A stretch of DNA of 64,000 nt, from positions 1-64,000 of the forward strand of contig JAGAVH010000014.1 of assembly GCA_017942025.1 (NCBI GenBank). The letters run 5' to 3'. This stretch comes from Ruminiclostridium sp. (lineage in GTDB: Bacteria; Bacillota; Clostridia; Oscillospirales; Ruminococcaceae). Shown piece by piece: positions 9,353-16,905 of this stretch. A program made the position numbers and the translations under genes. Within the stretch, counting starts at the first letter, position 1. Each line of letters begins with the position of its first letter. The notes under the pieces are model-generated. The model was not told the origin of the DNA, searched no databases, and worked only from the letters and a program-made list of their open reading frames with translations.

Positions 9353-9375
9353 ACGGGTGACCATTGGTCACCCGT
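9353..9375. terminator. Bidirectional terminator between GH127 and scfB
   Basis: ACGGGTGACC (9353-9362), loop ATT, GGTCACCCGT (9366-9375). T-rich sequence follows on both strands, better on the minus side, so it ends the two converging genes. Confidence 0.85.
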
Positions 9376-9381
9376 TACGTT

Positions 9382-10743
9382 TTATTCGCTCTTCTCTGCC
9401 GCCGCTAATGCGATAGCACATTCGATTCTCTTTTTCTGCATTTCGCAGGATAGCTTGTGAGGCTTCTTTACATCGCCCTCATAGATAAAGCTATTTGCGT
9501 TGCATCCGCCGCTGCAGTAGAATCTTGCCCAGCAGGTGCCGCATTCTTCCTTGCTATAGATGTGGATTCCTGCAAAGTAATCCTTTATCTGCTGATTTAC
9601 TTCGCCCGTGTAGATGCTACCCATCTTCCACTCTTCAATACCTACAAACTGATGGCAGGGGTAAATATCACCCTCGGGGGTAACTGCAACGTATTCGTTG
9701 CCACAGCCACAGCCACGAAGTCTCTTTACTGCACAAGGTCCCTGATTTAAGTCTATCATAAAGTGGAAAAAGTTGAACTTTCTTTCTCCCTTTACCTTCT
9801 GCTCCTCCATTATCTTTTCAAGTCTGTCATATTCCGCAAAGATGGTGGGAAGATCGTCCTTTGTGATAGCGTAGGGCATTTCGGGATCGGTTACTACCGG
9901 CTCTACCGATAACTGCTCAAAGCCAAGCTCGTTTATATGCAGTACGTCATCGGCAAAATCGAGATTGTACTTTGTAAAAGTACCTCTTACGTAATAATCC
10001 TTGTCCCCTCTGCCGTCTACCAGCTTTTTAAACTTGGGTACTATTATATCATAGCTTCCGCTACCGTTGGGAGTAGGACGGATATTGTCGTTTATACACT
10101 TTCTGCCGTCAAGGGAAAGTACGCAGTTTGACATTTCCTTATTGATATAATCAATCTTTTCATCATCGAGAAGTATGCCGTTTGTGGTGATGGTGAAGCG
10201 GAAATTCTTGTTGTGCTGTTTTTCAATGCTACGGGCATATTTTACTGTTTCAACTACAGTATCCCAGGCCATTAAAGGCTCGCCGCCAAAAAAGTCGACT
10301 TCAAGATTCACCCTGTCCGCTGAATGCTCGATAAGGAAATCCATAGCCTTCTTACCCGTTTCCACGTCCATAAGCATTCTGCTACCGCCGAAATCACCCG
10401 TCTGGGCAAAGCAGTATTTACATCTTAAATTGCAGTCGTGGGAAACGTGCAGACACATAGCCTTTATAGGTGCCTTCATTGCCATAGCCGCATACTGTGC
10501 GTAATCGTCGTCGGTAAAGAGCATCTTGGCATCATATAATTCCTTTAATTCAAGATAGCACTCTGCTACCTCTTCGCTGTCATAGTCTGCCATCTTGCTG
10601 ATAATTTCATCAGGGCATTTATCGGCAAAGGGAGGCTTTGCATAGTCCAGTAAATCATATACCAGCTTGTCCACTACGTGAACGCCGCCGCTACAGATAT
10701 CAAGAACGATATAGCTACCGTTCTGTTCGTATTTATGTATCAT
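9382..10743 (-). CDS. scfB: SCIFF ranthipeptide maturase, radical SAM/SPASM
   Basis: Radical SAM enzyme that forms thioether cross-links in the six-cysteine peptide SCIFF. Residues 1-90 are the peptide-recognition-type region. The radical SAM cluster motif CNLRCKYC gives C104, C108 and C111. The C-terminal SPASM region carries a cysteine cluster (CGCG near residue 327, then YPCHQ, CGTC, FYCSGGC) for auxiliary iron-sulfur clusters. Length 453 fits the family. The precursor gene lies about 330 bp upstream on the same strand. Between them sit a strong hairpin terminator and a folded spacer, so maturase expression is probably set by read-through or by an unseen promoter. AAAGGATG before the ATG is the probable ribosome site. 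Confidence 0.93.
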   Translation of the reverse strand: MIHKYEQNGSYIVLDICSGGVHVVDKLVYDLLDYAKPPFADKCPDEIISKMADYDSEEVAECYLELKELYDAKMLFTDDDYAQYAAMAMKAPIKAMCLHVSHDCNLRCKYCFAQTGDFGGSRMLMDVETGKKAMDFLIEHSADRVNLEVDFFGGEPLMAWDTVVETVKYARSIEKQHNKNFRFTITTNGILLDDEKIDYINKEMSNCVLSLDGRKCINDNIRPTPNGSGSYDIIVPKFKKLVDGRGDKDYYVRGTFTKYNLDFADDVLHINELGFEQLSVEPVVTDPEMPYAITKDDLPTIFAEYDRLEKIMEEQKVKGERKFNFFHFMIDLNQGPCAVKRLRGCGCGNEYVAVTPEGDIYPCHQFVGIEEWKMGSIYTGEVNQQIKDYFAGIHIYSKEECGTCWARFYCSGGCNANSFIYEGDVKKPHKLSCEMQKKRIECAIALAAAEKSE

Positions 10744-10766
10744 TTGATTTCATCCTTTTTATTTTG

Positions 10767-10952
10767 TTTAAAAGTCAAGAAGTCCTCGTTTTAAATCTCA
10801 TCAATCAGACGCAGAGAAACGCACGTCAGACGAGGAAAAGGCCTCGCCAGGCGCACAAACGGCAAGGATGCCATAAAGTGAACGAACAATGTGCATCAGG
10901 ACGATGCACAGCAAGGCGTTCACATCAGGTGCGGTCAAGAGGTTTTTGACGA
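10767..10952 (-). other. Strongly folded spacer in the SCIFF operon; candidate structured RNA or dispersed repeat
   Basis: About 190 bp, richer in GC than its flanks, with nested inverted repeats. CGCAC/GTGCG (10852-10856, 10929-10933) encloses the hairpin GGCA-AGGA-TGCC (10861-10872) and a long arm GTGAACG/CGTTCAC (10878-10884, 10917-10923). The arm's tip is GTGCATC/GATGCAC (10891-10897, 10903-10909). Further stems are CGAGG/CCTCG (10831-10835, 10842-10846) and TTTAAAA/TTTTAAA around 10767-10795. An open frame crosses it on the minus strand, but codon use and lack of an SD argue against a protein. It lies in the 5' leader of scfB. Which strand is functional is unknown. Confidence 0.5.
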
Positions 10953-10967
10953 AGTAAGCAAAAATGC

Positions 10968-10997
10968 TTTTGCAGAGCCTTTTCGGGCTCTGCAAAA
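10968..10997 (-). terminator. Terminator between scfA and scfB
   Basis: A perfect 12-bp stem TTTTGCAGAGCC (10968-10979) / GGCTCTGCAAAA (10986-10997) with a 6-base loop, 80 bp after the scfA stop. It should make the peptide mRNA more abundant than the maturase mRNA. Confidence 0.8.
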
Positions 10998-11076
10998 CTT
11001 TTCTCTTTTTTAATTTTTCGAAGATAAAATTACCGCATTCCGCATTTTTGCGGTGCGTGTGTTTATCCAAGTCTGA

Positions 11077-11220
11077 TTACTTTACTGCTTCACACTTCTG
11101 GTTAGCAACTGTGCAGCTTGTCTTGCAAGCAGACTGGCAGGAAGTCTGGCACTTGCCGCAACCGCCCTTTGCAGCTGTAGCCTTTAAGTTAGCCTTGTTA
11201 ACTGTCTTGATGTGCTTCAT
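11077..11220 (-). CDS. scfA: Six-cysteine ranthipeptide precursor SCIFF
   Basis: A 47-residue precursor beginning MKHIKTVNKANLKAT with six cysteines in the second half (C21, C24, C28, C32, C36, C43). This matches the SCIFF family. The Clostridium thermocellum homologue carries a thioether between Cys32 and Thr37, and here residues 32 and 37 are also Cys and Thr. A strong SD (GGAGG, 9 bases before ATG) and a TTGAAA-N17-TAGAAT promoter precede it. It is followed by a hairpin terminator and then the maturase gene. SCIFF peptides are nearly universal in Clostridia and have been linked to population-density behaviour; the function here is inferred from family. Confidence 0.93.
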   Translation of the reverse strand: MKHIKTVNKANLKATAAKGGCGKCQTSCQSACKTSCTVANQKCEAVK

Positions 11221-11253
11221 AATAGCGTACCTCCGTTTTTTATTATCGTTTAT

Positions 11254-11282
11254 ATTCTATCATAGTTTTAACCGAATTTCAA
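11254..11282 (-). promoter_or_regulatory. Promoter of scfA
   Basis: Minus strand TTGAAA (11277-11282), 17 bp, TAGAAT (11254-11259). It lies in the 80-bp gap after mnmE, so scfA has its own start of transcription. Confidence 0.7.
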
Positions 11283-11300
11283 TAGTTAAATTGAAAAAAG

Positions 11301-12671
11301 TTATTTTCCCACGCAAAATCTTTCAAAAATTCTTGCAATAACCTCTTCGCTGGCACTCTTTCCCGATAATTCGTATAAATGCGAAAGTGCGGTTTCCAGC
11401 TCCAGTCCCGCAACGTCGGCAGTCATTCCCATCATCAGAGCGTTATAGGCGTTGTCTACCGCCCTTGCCGCTGATAAGGCACATTGTCTTTGTCTTTCGT
11501 TGGCAAGAAAGCCTGCGGAAGGATCTAATTTTCTGATATTGCATTTTTCCCGTACCATCTCTTCGAGGGCGTCAAGTCCCTCGCCCATTTTAGCGGAAAG
11601 GGTAACGGCTTTTCCGAGCTTTTCCTCAATATACGCCGTATCAATGGCGGTGTCAAGATCGGATTTATTGATAACGGGAATCACGTTTCTGCCCTTTACT
11701 ATATCTATAAATCTGTAGTCCTCTTCAGAAAGCTCTCTTGAGCTATCGAAAAGTGCCAGTATAAGCTGGGAGGTGTCGAGTCTTTGCAGCATTCTCTGTA
11801 CGCCGATATTTTCGACGGTATCGGTGGTTTCACGGATTCCTGCACAGTCGGATAATTTAAGCATTATGTCCCCCAGCATTACCATTTCCTCAACGATATC
11901 CCTTGTAGTACCCTCGATGTCGGTAACGATACTCTTCTGTACGCCGGTAAGCTGATTCATAAGAGTGGATTTTCCTGCGTTGGGCTTACCTGCAATAGCT
12001 ACCGTGATACCCTCTCTCATTATCTGACCGCTATCGTAGGTAGAGAGTAAATCATCCATCTTGTTTTTAAGCTCGGTTACCGATACAGTCCAGTCGGCAC
12101 GGCTTATCTCGTCCTCGTCCTCGCTCTCATCGGGATAATCTATCCATACTGCAATTTCAGACGTGACCTTTATAATATCCTCGCAGAGCTTTTCTATTCT
12201 GCGGTATAAAGCGCCCTCGCTCTGTGCCTTGGCACAGGTGATGAGCTGTTCGCTACCTGCATTTATAAGGTCGATCACCGCCTCGGCTTCGGTAAGTGAC
12301 ATCTTGCCGTTTATCAGAGCCTGCTTTGTGAATTCGCCCGCTCCCGCCATTCTTGCTCCGTTATCAAGACAGCTTTGCAGAACTAATTTCGTTATGCATA
12401 TACCTCCATGGCAGGTTATCTCCGCCACGTTTTCACCCGTATAGCTATGGGGCGCACGGAATATAAGTAAAACGCCGTCGTCTATCTTCTGCCCGTCCTT
12501 TATAATATCACCATAGCTTGCGGTATAGCCGTTCATTTTATCTATATCGCTTGTGGGGAATTTCGGTCTGAACACCTTTTTCGCAACCTCAAAGGCATCC
12601 TCACCCGATATTCTTATCATTGAAACTCCGCCCGATGCAGGGGGAGTGGATATTGCGGCAATACAGTCCAT
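11301..12671 (-). CDS. mnmE: tRNA modification GTPase MnmE
   Basis: MnmE works with MnmG to place (carboxymethyl)aminomethyl groups on wobble U34 of certain tRNAs. The 456-residue protein has the folate-binding N-domain (about 1-118), helical domain and inserted G domain with G1 GKPNAGKS (228-235), DIEGTTRD in the G2 region and NKSD as G4. The C-terminal CVGK contains the essential cysteine of the family CxGK tail. G3 reads DCAG (275-278) where most homologues have DTAG, a minor substitution. It lies 14 bp after the SecA-like gene on the same strand, so the two are probably one operon. Confidence 0.95.
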   Translation of the reverse strand: MDCIAAISTPPASGGVSMIRISGEDAFEVAKKVFRPKFPTSDIDKMNGYTASYGDIIKDGQKIDDGVLLIFRAPHSYTGENVAEITCHGGICITKLVLQSCLDNGARMAGAGEFTKQALINGKMSLTEAEAVIDLINAGSEQLITCAKAQSEGALYRRIEKLCEDIIKVTSEIAVWIDYPDESEDEDEISRADWTVSVTELKNKMDDLLSTYDSGQIMREGITVAIAGKPNAGKSTLMNQLTGVQKSIVTDIEGTTRDIVEEMVMLGDIMLKLSDCAGIRETTDTVENIGVQRMLQRLDTSQLILALFDSSRELSEEDYRFIDIVKGRNVIPVINKSDLDTAIDTAYIEEKLGKAVTLSAKMGEGLDALEEMVREKCNIRKLDPSAGFLANERQRQCALSAARAVDNAYNALMMGMTADVAGLELETALSHLYELSGKSASEEVIARIFERFCVGK

Positions 12672-12685
12672 ATCCGTATCCTTTC

Positions 12686-15016
12686 TTATTTACCGAAAAG
12701 TCTTGCGAAAAAGCCCTTCTTTTCAGATTTCGGCTCTTCTACTCTCTTTGTCGGTGGCTTATCGTCATAATAATCGTCGTCGCAGTATTCTGCGTTGCTG
12801 GTATCCTCTAAAGGAGCGTCCTCCAGCATAAGCTGAACAAAGCCCTTTACTAAAAGCTCTTCTCCGCTTTCGTTGAGAATATAAGTCCACAGAGCAGAGG
12901 GGGTATTTACTATAAATTCCGAAATATCCTCCATAGCGCAGAGCTTTTCCAGTTCCTCGCCCATGCAGGCTATTACCTGTTCCTCCATACCAGAGAAGAA
13001 ATCCTCGCAGGCGATATTATATTCATCGGCGGGATTCTTACCCGCTACTCTCATAAGGTGGATACCGTCACGAAGGTAGGAGGTATAGTCGAGATAATCG
13101 CACCAATAGTCGTTTATAGTCTGTAAAATAACCTTCAGCTGAAGCTCGTTTACCGCATCAGTACCGAATTTTGATACCGCGTCCTCATAGGCGTCAGGGA
13201 AATTATCCTGCCATATGGAAACCTTTGCTTCTCCGCTTAAAAACGCCTTTCTTCTGCCGAATACGGCGTCACGGTGCTTTTCGCCTATCAGAGTGAAATT
13301 GAGCAGTCTTTTACGTAGCTCATAGGTATCACCATGGGCAATGCGCTGTACTCTTGCACATTCTCTTATAACCACCTTATCGGTGATAGGCATACCCGTT
13401 GCCTCCTTCGGATAGTGACGGGAGGGGATGAGCTTTTCAGCCTCGTACTTTATCATTATATCGTCTTCAAGGGAGATAAAGAATTTGCTTTCGCCAACGT
13501 CACCCTGTCTGCCCGATCTACCACGAAGCTGCATATTTCCTCTTTCGCTTTCGGTAAGGTAGGTGCCTATTACCAGCAGACCGCCTGCCTCTTCTACCAT
13601 TTGCTTTTCCGATTCGTCTGCGCCGCCCAGCTTTATATCAACGCCACGACCTGACATATTGGCAGAAATGGTTACCGCACCGGGCTTTCCTGCGTCCTTT
13701 ATTATATCCGCTTCCAGCTCGTCGTTCTTTGCGCTTAAAATTGCCGCTTCAATGCCCTTTTCAGAGAGCTTTTGGTTTAAATATTCGCTGTCCTCGATAT
13801 TTGCCGTACCGATAAGCACAGGCTGATTTTTGGCGTGAGCCTTTTCCACACAGTCAGCCACCGCATTCCATTTTTCTTCTTTTGTAAGGAAAATATCGTT
13901 CGGATAGTCGGTTCTTCTGCAGGGAGAATGGGTAGGTATCTCGGTTACAAGAAGATCGTACATCTTCAAGAATTCTTCCTCGGAGCTTTTTGCAGTACCC
14001 GTCATGCCCGATACCTTCACGTACTGTCTTAAAAAGAACTGTATCGGCACAACGCCCATAATAACGCCACGTGTCGTTGCGGTAATGCCTTCCTTTGCTT
14101 CAACCGCCGCCTGGAGAGAGCCGGGATAGCGTCTGTGCTCTGCCGCTCTGCCTGTAAACTCGTCAATTATACGGATGTTTTCATCCTTTACGATATAGTG
14201 GATATCCTTTTTCAAAAGGAATGCGGCTTTAAGGCAGTCGTTTATCTTGGTAAGAAGCTCATTGTTCTGAAGCTCATAAAGTCCCGAGCCGTCCTCTATG
14301 AATAATTCCTCGCACTTATCTTCACCTTCGGGAGTAAGGAATATCGTGCCGAGTTCCTCATCCTTTTCGTAATGGTCATCAGGGAAATTGCTTACCTCAC
14401 CATATATGGCAGGTACGTCCTCATCAGGCTCAACCGCAGTCTGTCCTGCAATTACCAGAGGGATTCGTCCCTCGTCTATCATTATACTGTCCGCTTCGTC
14501 AACAATGGCAAAATCAAAGCCCTGCTGAACGGTATCTTCTATTCTTTCTGCAACAAAGTCACGGAGGAAATCAAAGCCGCATTCTCTTGCGGTGATATAA
14601 AGCACGTCACAGCCATACGCCTTCTGCTTTTCTTCCTTTGAGGTGTCCTGGGTGATAAAGCCTACCGATACCGAAAGCTCGTCATATATCGGCTTCATCC
14701 AGTTATAGTCACGCTTTGCCAGATAATCGTTGAAGGTAAGTATATGCACCTTACCGCCCGTCTTTACGTGATGGCAGGCGGCGAAAACGGCGGAAAGCGT
14801 CTTGCCCTCGCCCGTCTTCATTTCTGCAATTTTACCCTCGCTCAGCTCATAAGCGGCTGAAAGCTGTTCCTCATAGGGAGTTATACCTAAATGCTTCTGG
14901 CAAGCCTTGTAGCAAGCGGCAAAAACTCTCTCCTTATCGGAGGAATCGGAAAGAAAATCTATATCCTCTGTCAGAGCAAGCTCCTTTATTTTTTCGATGT
15001 TTATTTTATCAGGCAT
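12686..15016 (-). CDS. SecA-family preprotein translocase ATPase, SecA2-like
   Basis: DEAD-type motor ATPase of protein export. Walker A MKTGEGKT (66-73), FNDYLAKRD (95-103), DEAD (173-176) followed by SIMIDEGR, MTGTA, and a C-terminal helicase part with QLRGRSGRQGD are all SecA hallmarks. At 776 residues it is shorter than housekeeping SecA and lacks the C-terminal zinc-binding CxC tail, ending instead in a basic amphipathic stretch (KKGFFARLFGK). These points favour an accessory SecA2-like protein. No SecY2 or accessory glycosyltransferases are adjacent, so its clients are unknown. The family call is firm; the SecA2 assignment is inference. Confidence 0.85.
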   Translation of the reverse strand: MPDKINIEKIKELALTEDIDFLSDSSDKERVFAACYKACQKHLGITPYEEQLSAAYELSEGKIAEMKTGEGKTLSAVFAACHHVKTGGKVHILTFNDYLAKRDYNWMKPIYDELSVSVGFITQDTSKEEKQKAYGCDVLYITARECGFDFLRDFVAERIEDTVQQGFDFAIVDEADSIMIDEGRIPLVIAGQTAVEPDEDVPAIYGEVSNFPDDHYEKDEELGTIFLTPEGEDKCEELFIEDGSGLYELQNNELLTKINDCLKAAFLLKKDIHYIVKDENIRIIDEFTGRAAEHRRYPGSLQAAVEAKEGITATTRGVIMGVVPIQFFLRQYVKVSGMTGTAKSSEEEFLKMYDLLVTEIPTHSPCRRTDYPNDIFLTKEEKWNAVADCVEKAHAKNQPVLIGTANIEDSEYLNQKLSEKGIEAAILSAKNDELEADIIKDAGKPGAVTISANMSGRGVDIKLGGADESEKQMVEEAGGLLVIGTYLTESERGNMQLRGRSGRQGDVGESKFFISLEDDIMIKYEAEKLIPSRHYPKEATGMPITDKVVIRECARVQRIAHGDTYELRKRLLNFTLIGEKHRDAVFGRRKAFLSGEAKVSIWQDNFPDAYEDAVSKFGTDAVNELQLKVILQTINDYWCDYLDYTSYLRDGIHLMRVAGKNPADEYNIACEDFFSGMEEQVIACMGEELEKLCAMEDISEFIVNTPSALWTYILNESGEELLVKGFVQLMLEDAPLEDTSNAEYCDDDYYDDKPPTKRVEEPKSEKKGFFARLFGK

Positions 15017-15064
15017 GATTGATTACCTCTCTTTTTTGATGAAATTTGCGAAAATATATATAAT

Positions 15065-15093
15065 ATTGTATCACATAAAGCGTTAAAATGCAA
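15065..15093 (-). promoter_or_regulatory. Promoter of the secA-like/mnmE unit
   Basis: Minus strand TTGCAT (15088-15093), 17 bp, TACAAT (15065-15070), about 50 bp before the start codon. Confidence 0.6.
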
Positions 15094-15111
15094 TTATTTA
15101 ATAAAAAGCCC

Positions 15112-15140
15112 TTTAAAATTCCGTAAAAATATGCTAAAAT
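15112..15140 (+). promoter_or_regulatory. Promoter of glmU
   Basis: TTTAAA (15112-15117), 17 bp, TAAAAT (15135-15140), about 35 bp before the ATG, divergent to the secA-like promoter. Confidence 0.55.
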
Positions 15141-15174
15141 AGATATATATTGTGAAGTATAAGGAGTAATTTCT

Positions 15175-16557
15175 ATGTCAGTTAAAAAATATTGTCTTGT
15201 TCTTGCCGCAGGCGATGGCACAAGAATGAAATCAGAAAAGCCCAAAGTTCTGTGTGAGGTGCTTTTTTATCCTATGCTGGGCTGGGTACTGGATGCGGCT
15301 GAAAGCGCAGGCGCAGAAAAGACGGGCGTAGTGGTAGGAGCACATAAGGAAATGGTAGAGGCTTATCTTAAATCCCGTGGCGAATATCCCACCTTTACCC
15401 AGAGTGAAAGAAAGGGTACAGGCCATGCGGTTATGATGGCAAGAGAGCTTATCGAAGAGGCGGCAGGGGAAAAGGCTGATATTATGGTAGCCTGCGGCGA
15501 CGCTCCCTTTGTTGATAAGGAAACCATTGAAAATTCCTACAGATGCCACAAGGAGCAGGGAAACGATGTTACGGTAGTTTCCGCTATTCTTGATAACCCC
15601 TTCGGCTACGGCAGAATTATAAAGGAAAAGGGACAGTTTATAAGCATCACCGAGCAGAAGGACTGTACTGAAGAGCAGAAGGCGGTAAAGGAGATAAATT
15701 CGGGCATCTACTGGTTCAGGGCAGAAAAGCTCGGCGGACTTTTAGACTCCCTTACCTGCAACAATGCGGCGAAGGAATATTACCTTACCGATACAGTAGC
15801 CCTTGCAGAAAAGAAGGGCGTATATACTGCAGAAAACAGCAACGTGGTACTGGGTGCAAACAGCCGCAGTCAGTTATCTGCACTCAATAAGACCGCCCGT
15901 GACAATGTACTTTCAAGACTTATGGATAATGGCGTTGACATTCCTCTTACCGATGGCATAATCATCGGCAAGGACGTAGTTATAGGAGCGGATACCGTTA
16001 TTCTCCCCGGCACTATCATAAAGGGTAAGACTATTATCGGCAAGAACTGTGAGATAGGTCCTAACTCATACATAGAAAACTGCACTATCGGAAACGAGGT
16101 TGCCCTTGATAACGTACACGCCTACGATACCGAAATTGACGATGACGTAAAGGCAGGTCCCTTCGTACATCTGCGCCCCGGCACAAAGCTCCACAGCAAG
16201 ATAAGAATAGGCGACTTTGTAGAAGTAAAGAATTCCGAAATCGGCGTTGCTACCTGCATAGCGCATCTCACCTACGTAGGCGACAGCGACGTTGGCAAGG
16301 ATGTAAACTTCGGTTGCGGATGCGTGACCGCAAATTATGACGGTATAAATAAATTCAGAACGGTTATCGGAGATCATTGCTTTATCGGTTGCAATACAAA
16401 TCTCGTACCACCCGTAAGAATAGGCAATAACGCCAGCACAGGCGCAGGCTCAACTATTACAAGGGACGTCCCCGAAAACGCCCTCGCCGTAGAAAGAGCC
16501 GAAACAAAAATAATCGAAAACTGGGAAAAGAATTTCAAGCGTAAAAGAAAGGCTTAA
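15175..16557 (+). CDS. glmU: Bifunctional GlmU: GlcN-1-P acetyltransferase / GlcNAc-1-P uridylyltransferase
   Basis: Makes UDP-GlcNAc for peptidoglycan and other envelope polymers. The N-terminal nucleotidyltransferase domain shows VLAAGDGTRMKSEKPKVL (9-26), with TGHAV and ACGDAP further on. The C-terminal left-handed beta-helix (about 255-440) shows hexapeptide repeats such as IIGKDVVIGADT and contains HLRPGT, VEVKNS and HLTYVGD, with the acetyltransferase histidine in this region. Length 460 is standard. AAGGAG lies 8 bases before the ATG. It is monocistronic and stands before a repeat region. Confidence 0.96.
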   Translation: MSVKKYCLVLAAGDGTRMKSEKPKVLCEVLFYPMLGWVLDAAESAGAEKTGVVVGAHKEMVEAYLKSRGEYPTFTQSERKGTGHAVMMARELIEEAAGEKADIMVACGDAPFVDKETIENSYRCHKEQGNDVTVVSAILDNPFGYGRIIKEKGQFISITEQKDCTEEQKAVKEINSGIYWFRAEKLGGLLDSLTCNNAAKEYYLTDTVALAEKKGVYTAENSNVVLGANSRSQLSALNKTARDNVLSRLMDNGVDIPLTDGIIIGKDVVIGADTVILPGTIIKGKTIIGKNCEIGPNSYIENCTIGNEVALDNVHAYDTEIDDDVKAGPFVHLRPGTKLHSKIRIGDFVEVKNSEIGVATCIAHLTYVGDSDVGKDVNFGCGCVTANYDGINKFRTVIGDHCFIGCNTNLVPPVRIGNNASTGAGSTITRDVPENALAVERAETKIIENWEKNFKRKRKA

Positions 16558-16664
16558 CTGCGGATATCGGCATATCTGTAAATCAAATTTTAAACATAGA
16601 AAAGCATAAAGCGGGCTATATTCTTTATGCCAAAGTAACAAACAGTCCTCAAGCCTTGACAGGC

Positions 16665-16770
16665 ACGGGGTTTGGGGCGAAGCCCCAAGCAAGGTCGCAG
16701 GGGCGGCAGCCCCCGTCCTTCTCCCCCTTTCCTCAGGGGAAAGGGGGTTAGGGGGTTAGGGGCTAAAAAT
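16665..16770. repeat. Dispersed GC-rich repeat, copy A
   Basis: Contains CACGGGGTTTGGGGCGAAGCCCCAAGC, shown here as CACGGGG plus the palindrome TTGGGGCGAAGCCCCAA, then GGGGCGGC-AGCCCCC, a CCCCTTTCC/GGGGAAAGGGG foldback and GGGTTAGGGGGTTAGGGG. Close copies lie at 31.85-32.1 kb and 60.42-60.55 kb. The GC content is far above the local average. Confidence 0.75.
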
Positions 16771-16806
16771 CGGTCAATTGATACCACAATTAGCGAAGCG
16801 ACATCA

Positions 16807-16885
16807 TTTGTCCGACAGGACAAACATCATTCATCATATCTGCGTAGCAGATACATCACTTTTTAATTTGCAAAGCAAATTAAAA
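16807..16885. repeat. Array of three short-loop hairpins joined by CATCA linkers
   Basis: TTTGTCC-GACA-GGACAAA (16807-16824), TATCTGC-GTA-GCAGATA (16837-16853) and TTTTAATTTGC-AAA-GCAAATTAAAA (16861-16885). Copies of CATCA, the complement of TGATG, lie around the first two. The stems differ in sequence but share the same architecture. The last hairpin sits directly before the ribosome site of the alpha/beta hydrolase. Confidence 0.7.
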
Positions 16886-16905
16886 AACAAAAGGGGGTTA
16901 TCATT

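Noticed and set aside
10801..11070. 89-residue open frame on the minus strand between scfA and scfB
   Set aside because: It crosses the scfA terminator hairpin and the folded spacer and has no ribosome site; the sequence is better explained as a structured non-coding segment.
16590..16866. Open frames on both strands over the GC-rich repeat after glmU
   Set aside because: They lie in a non-coding repeat shared with two other intergenic loci.
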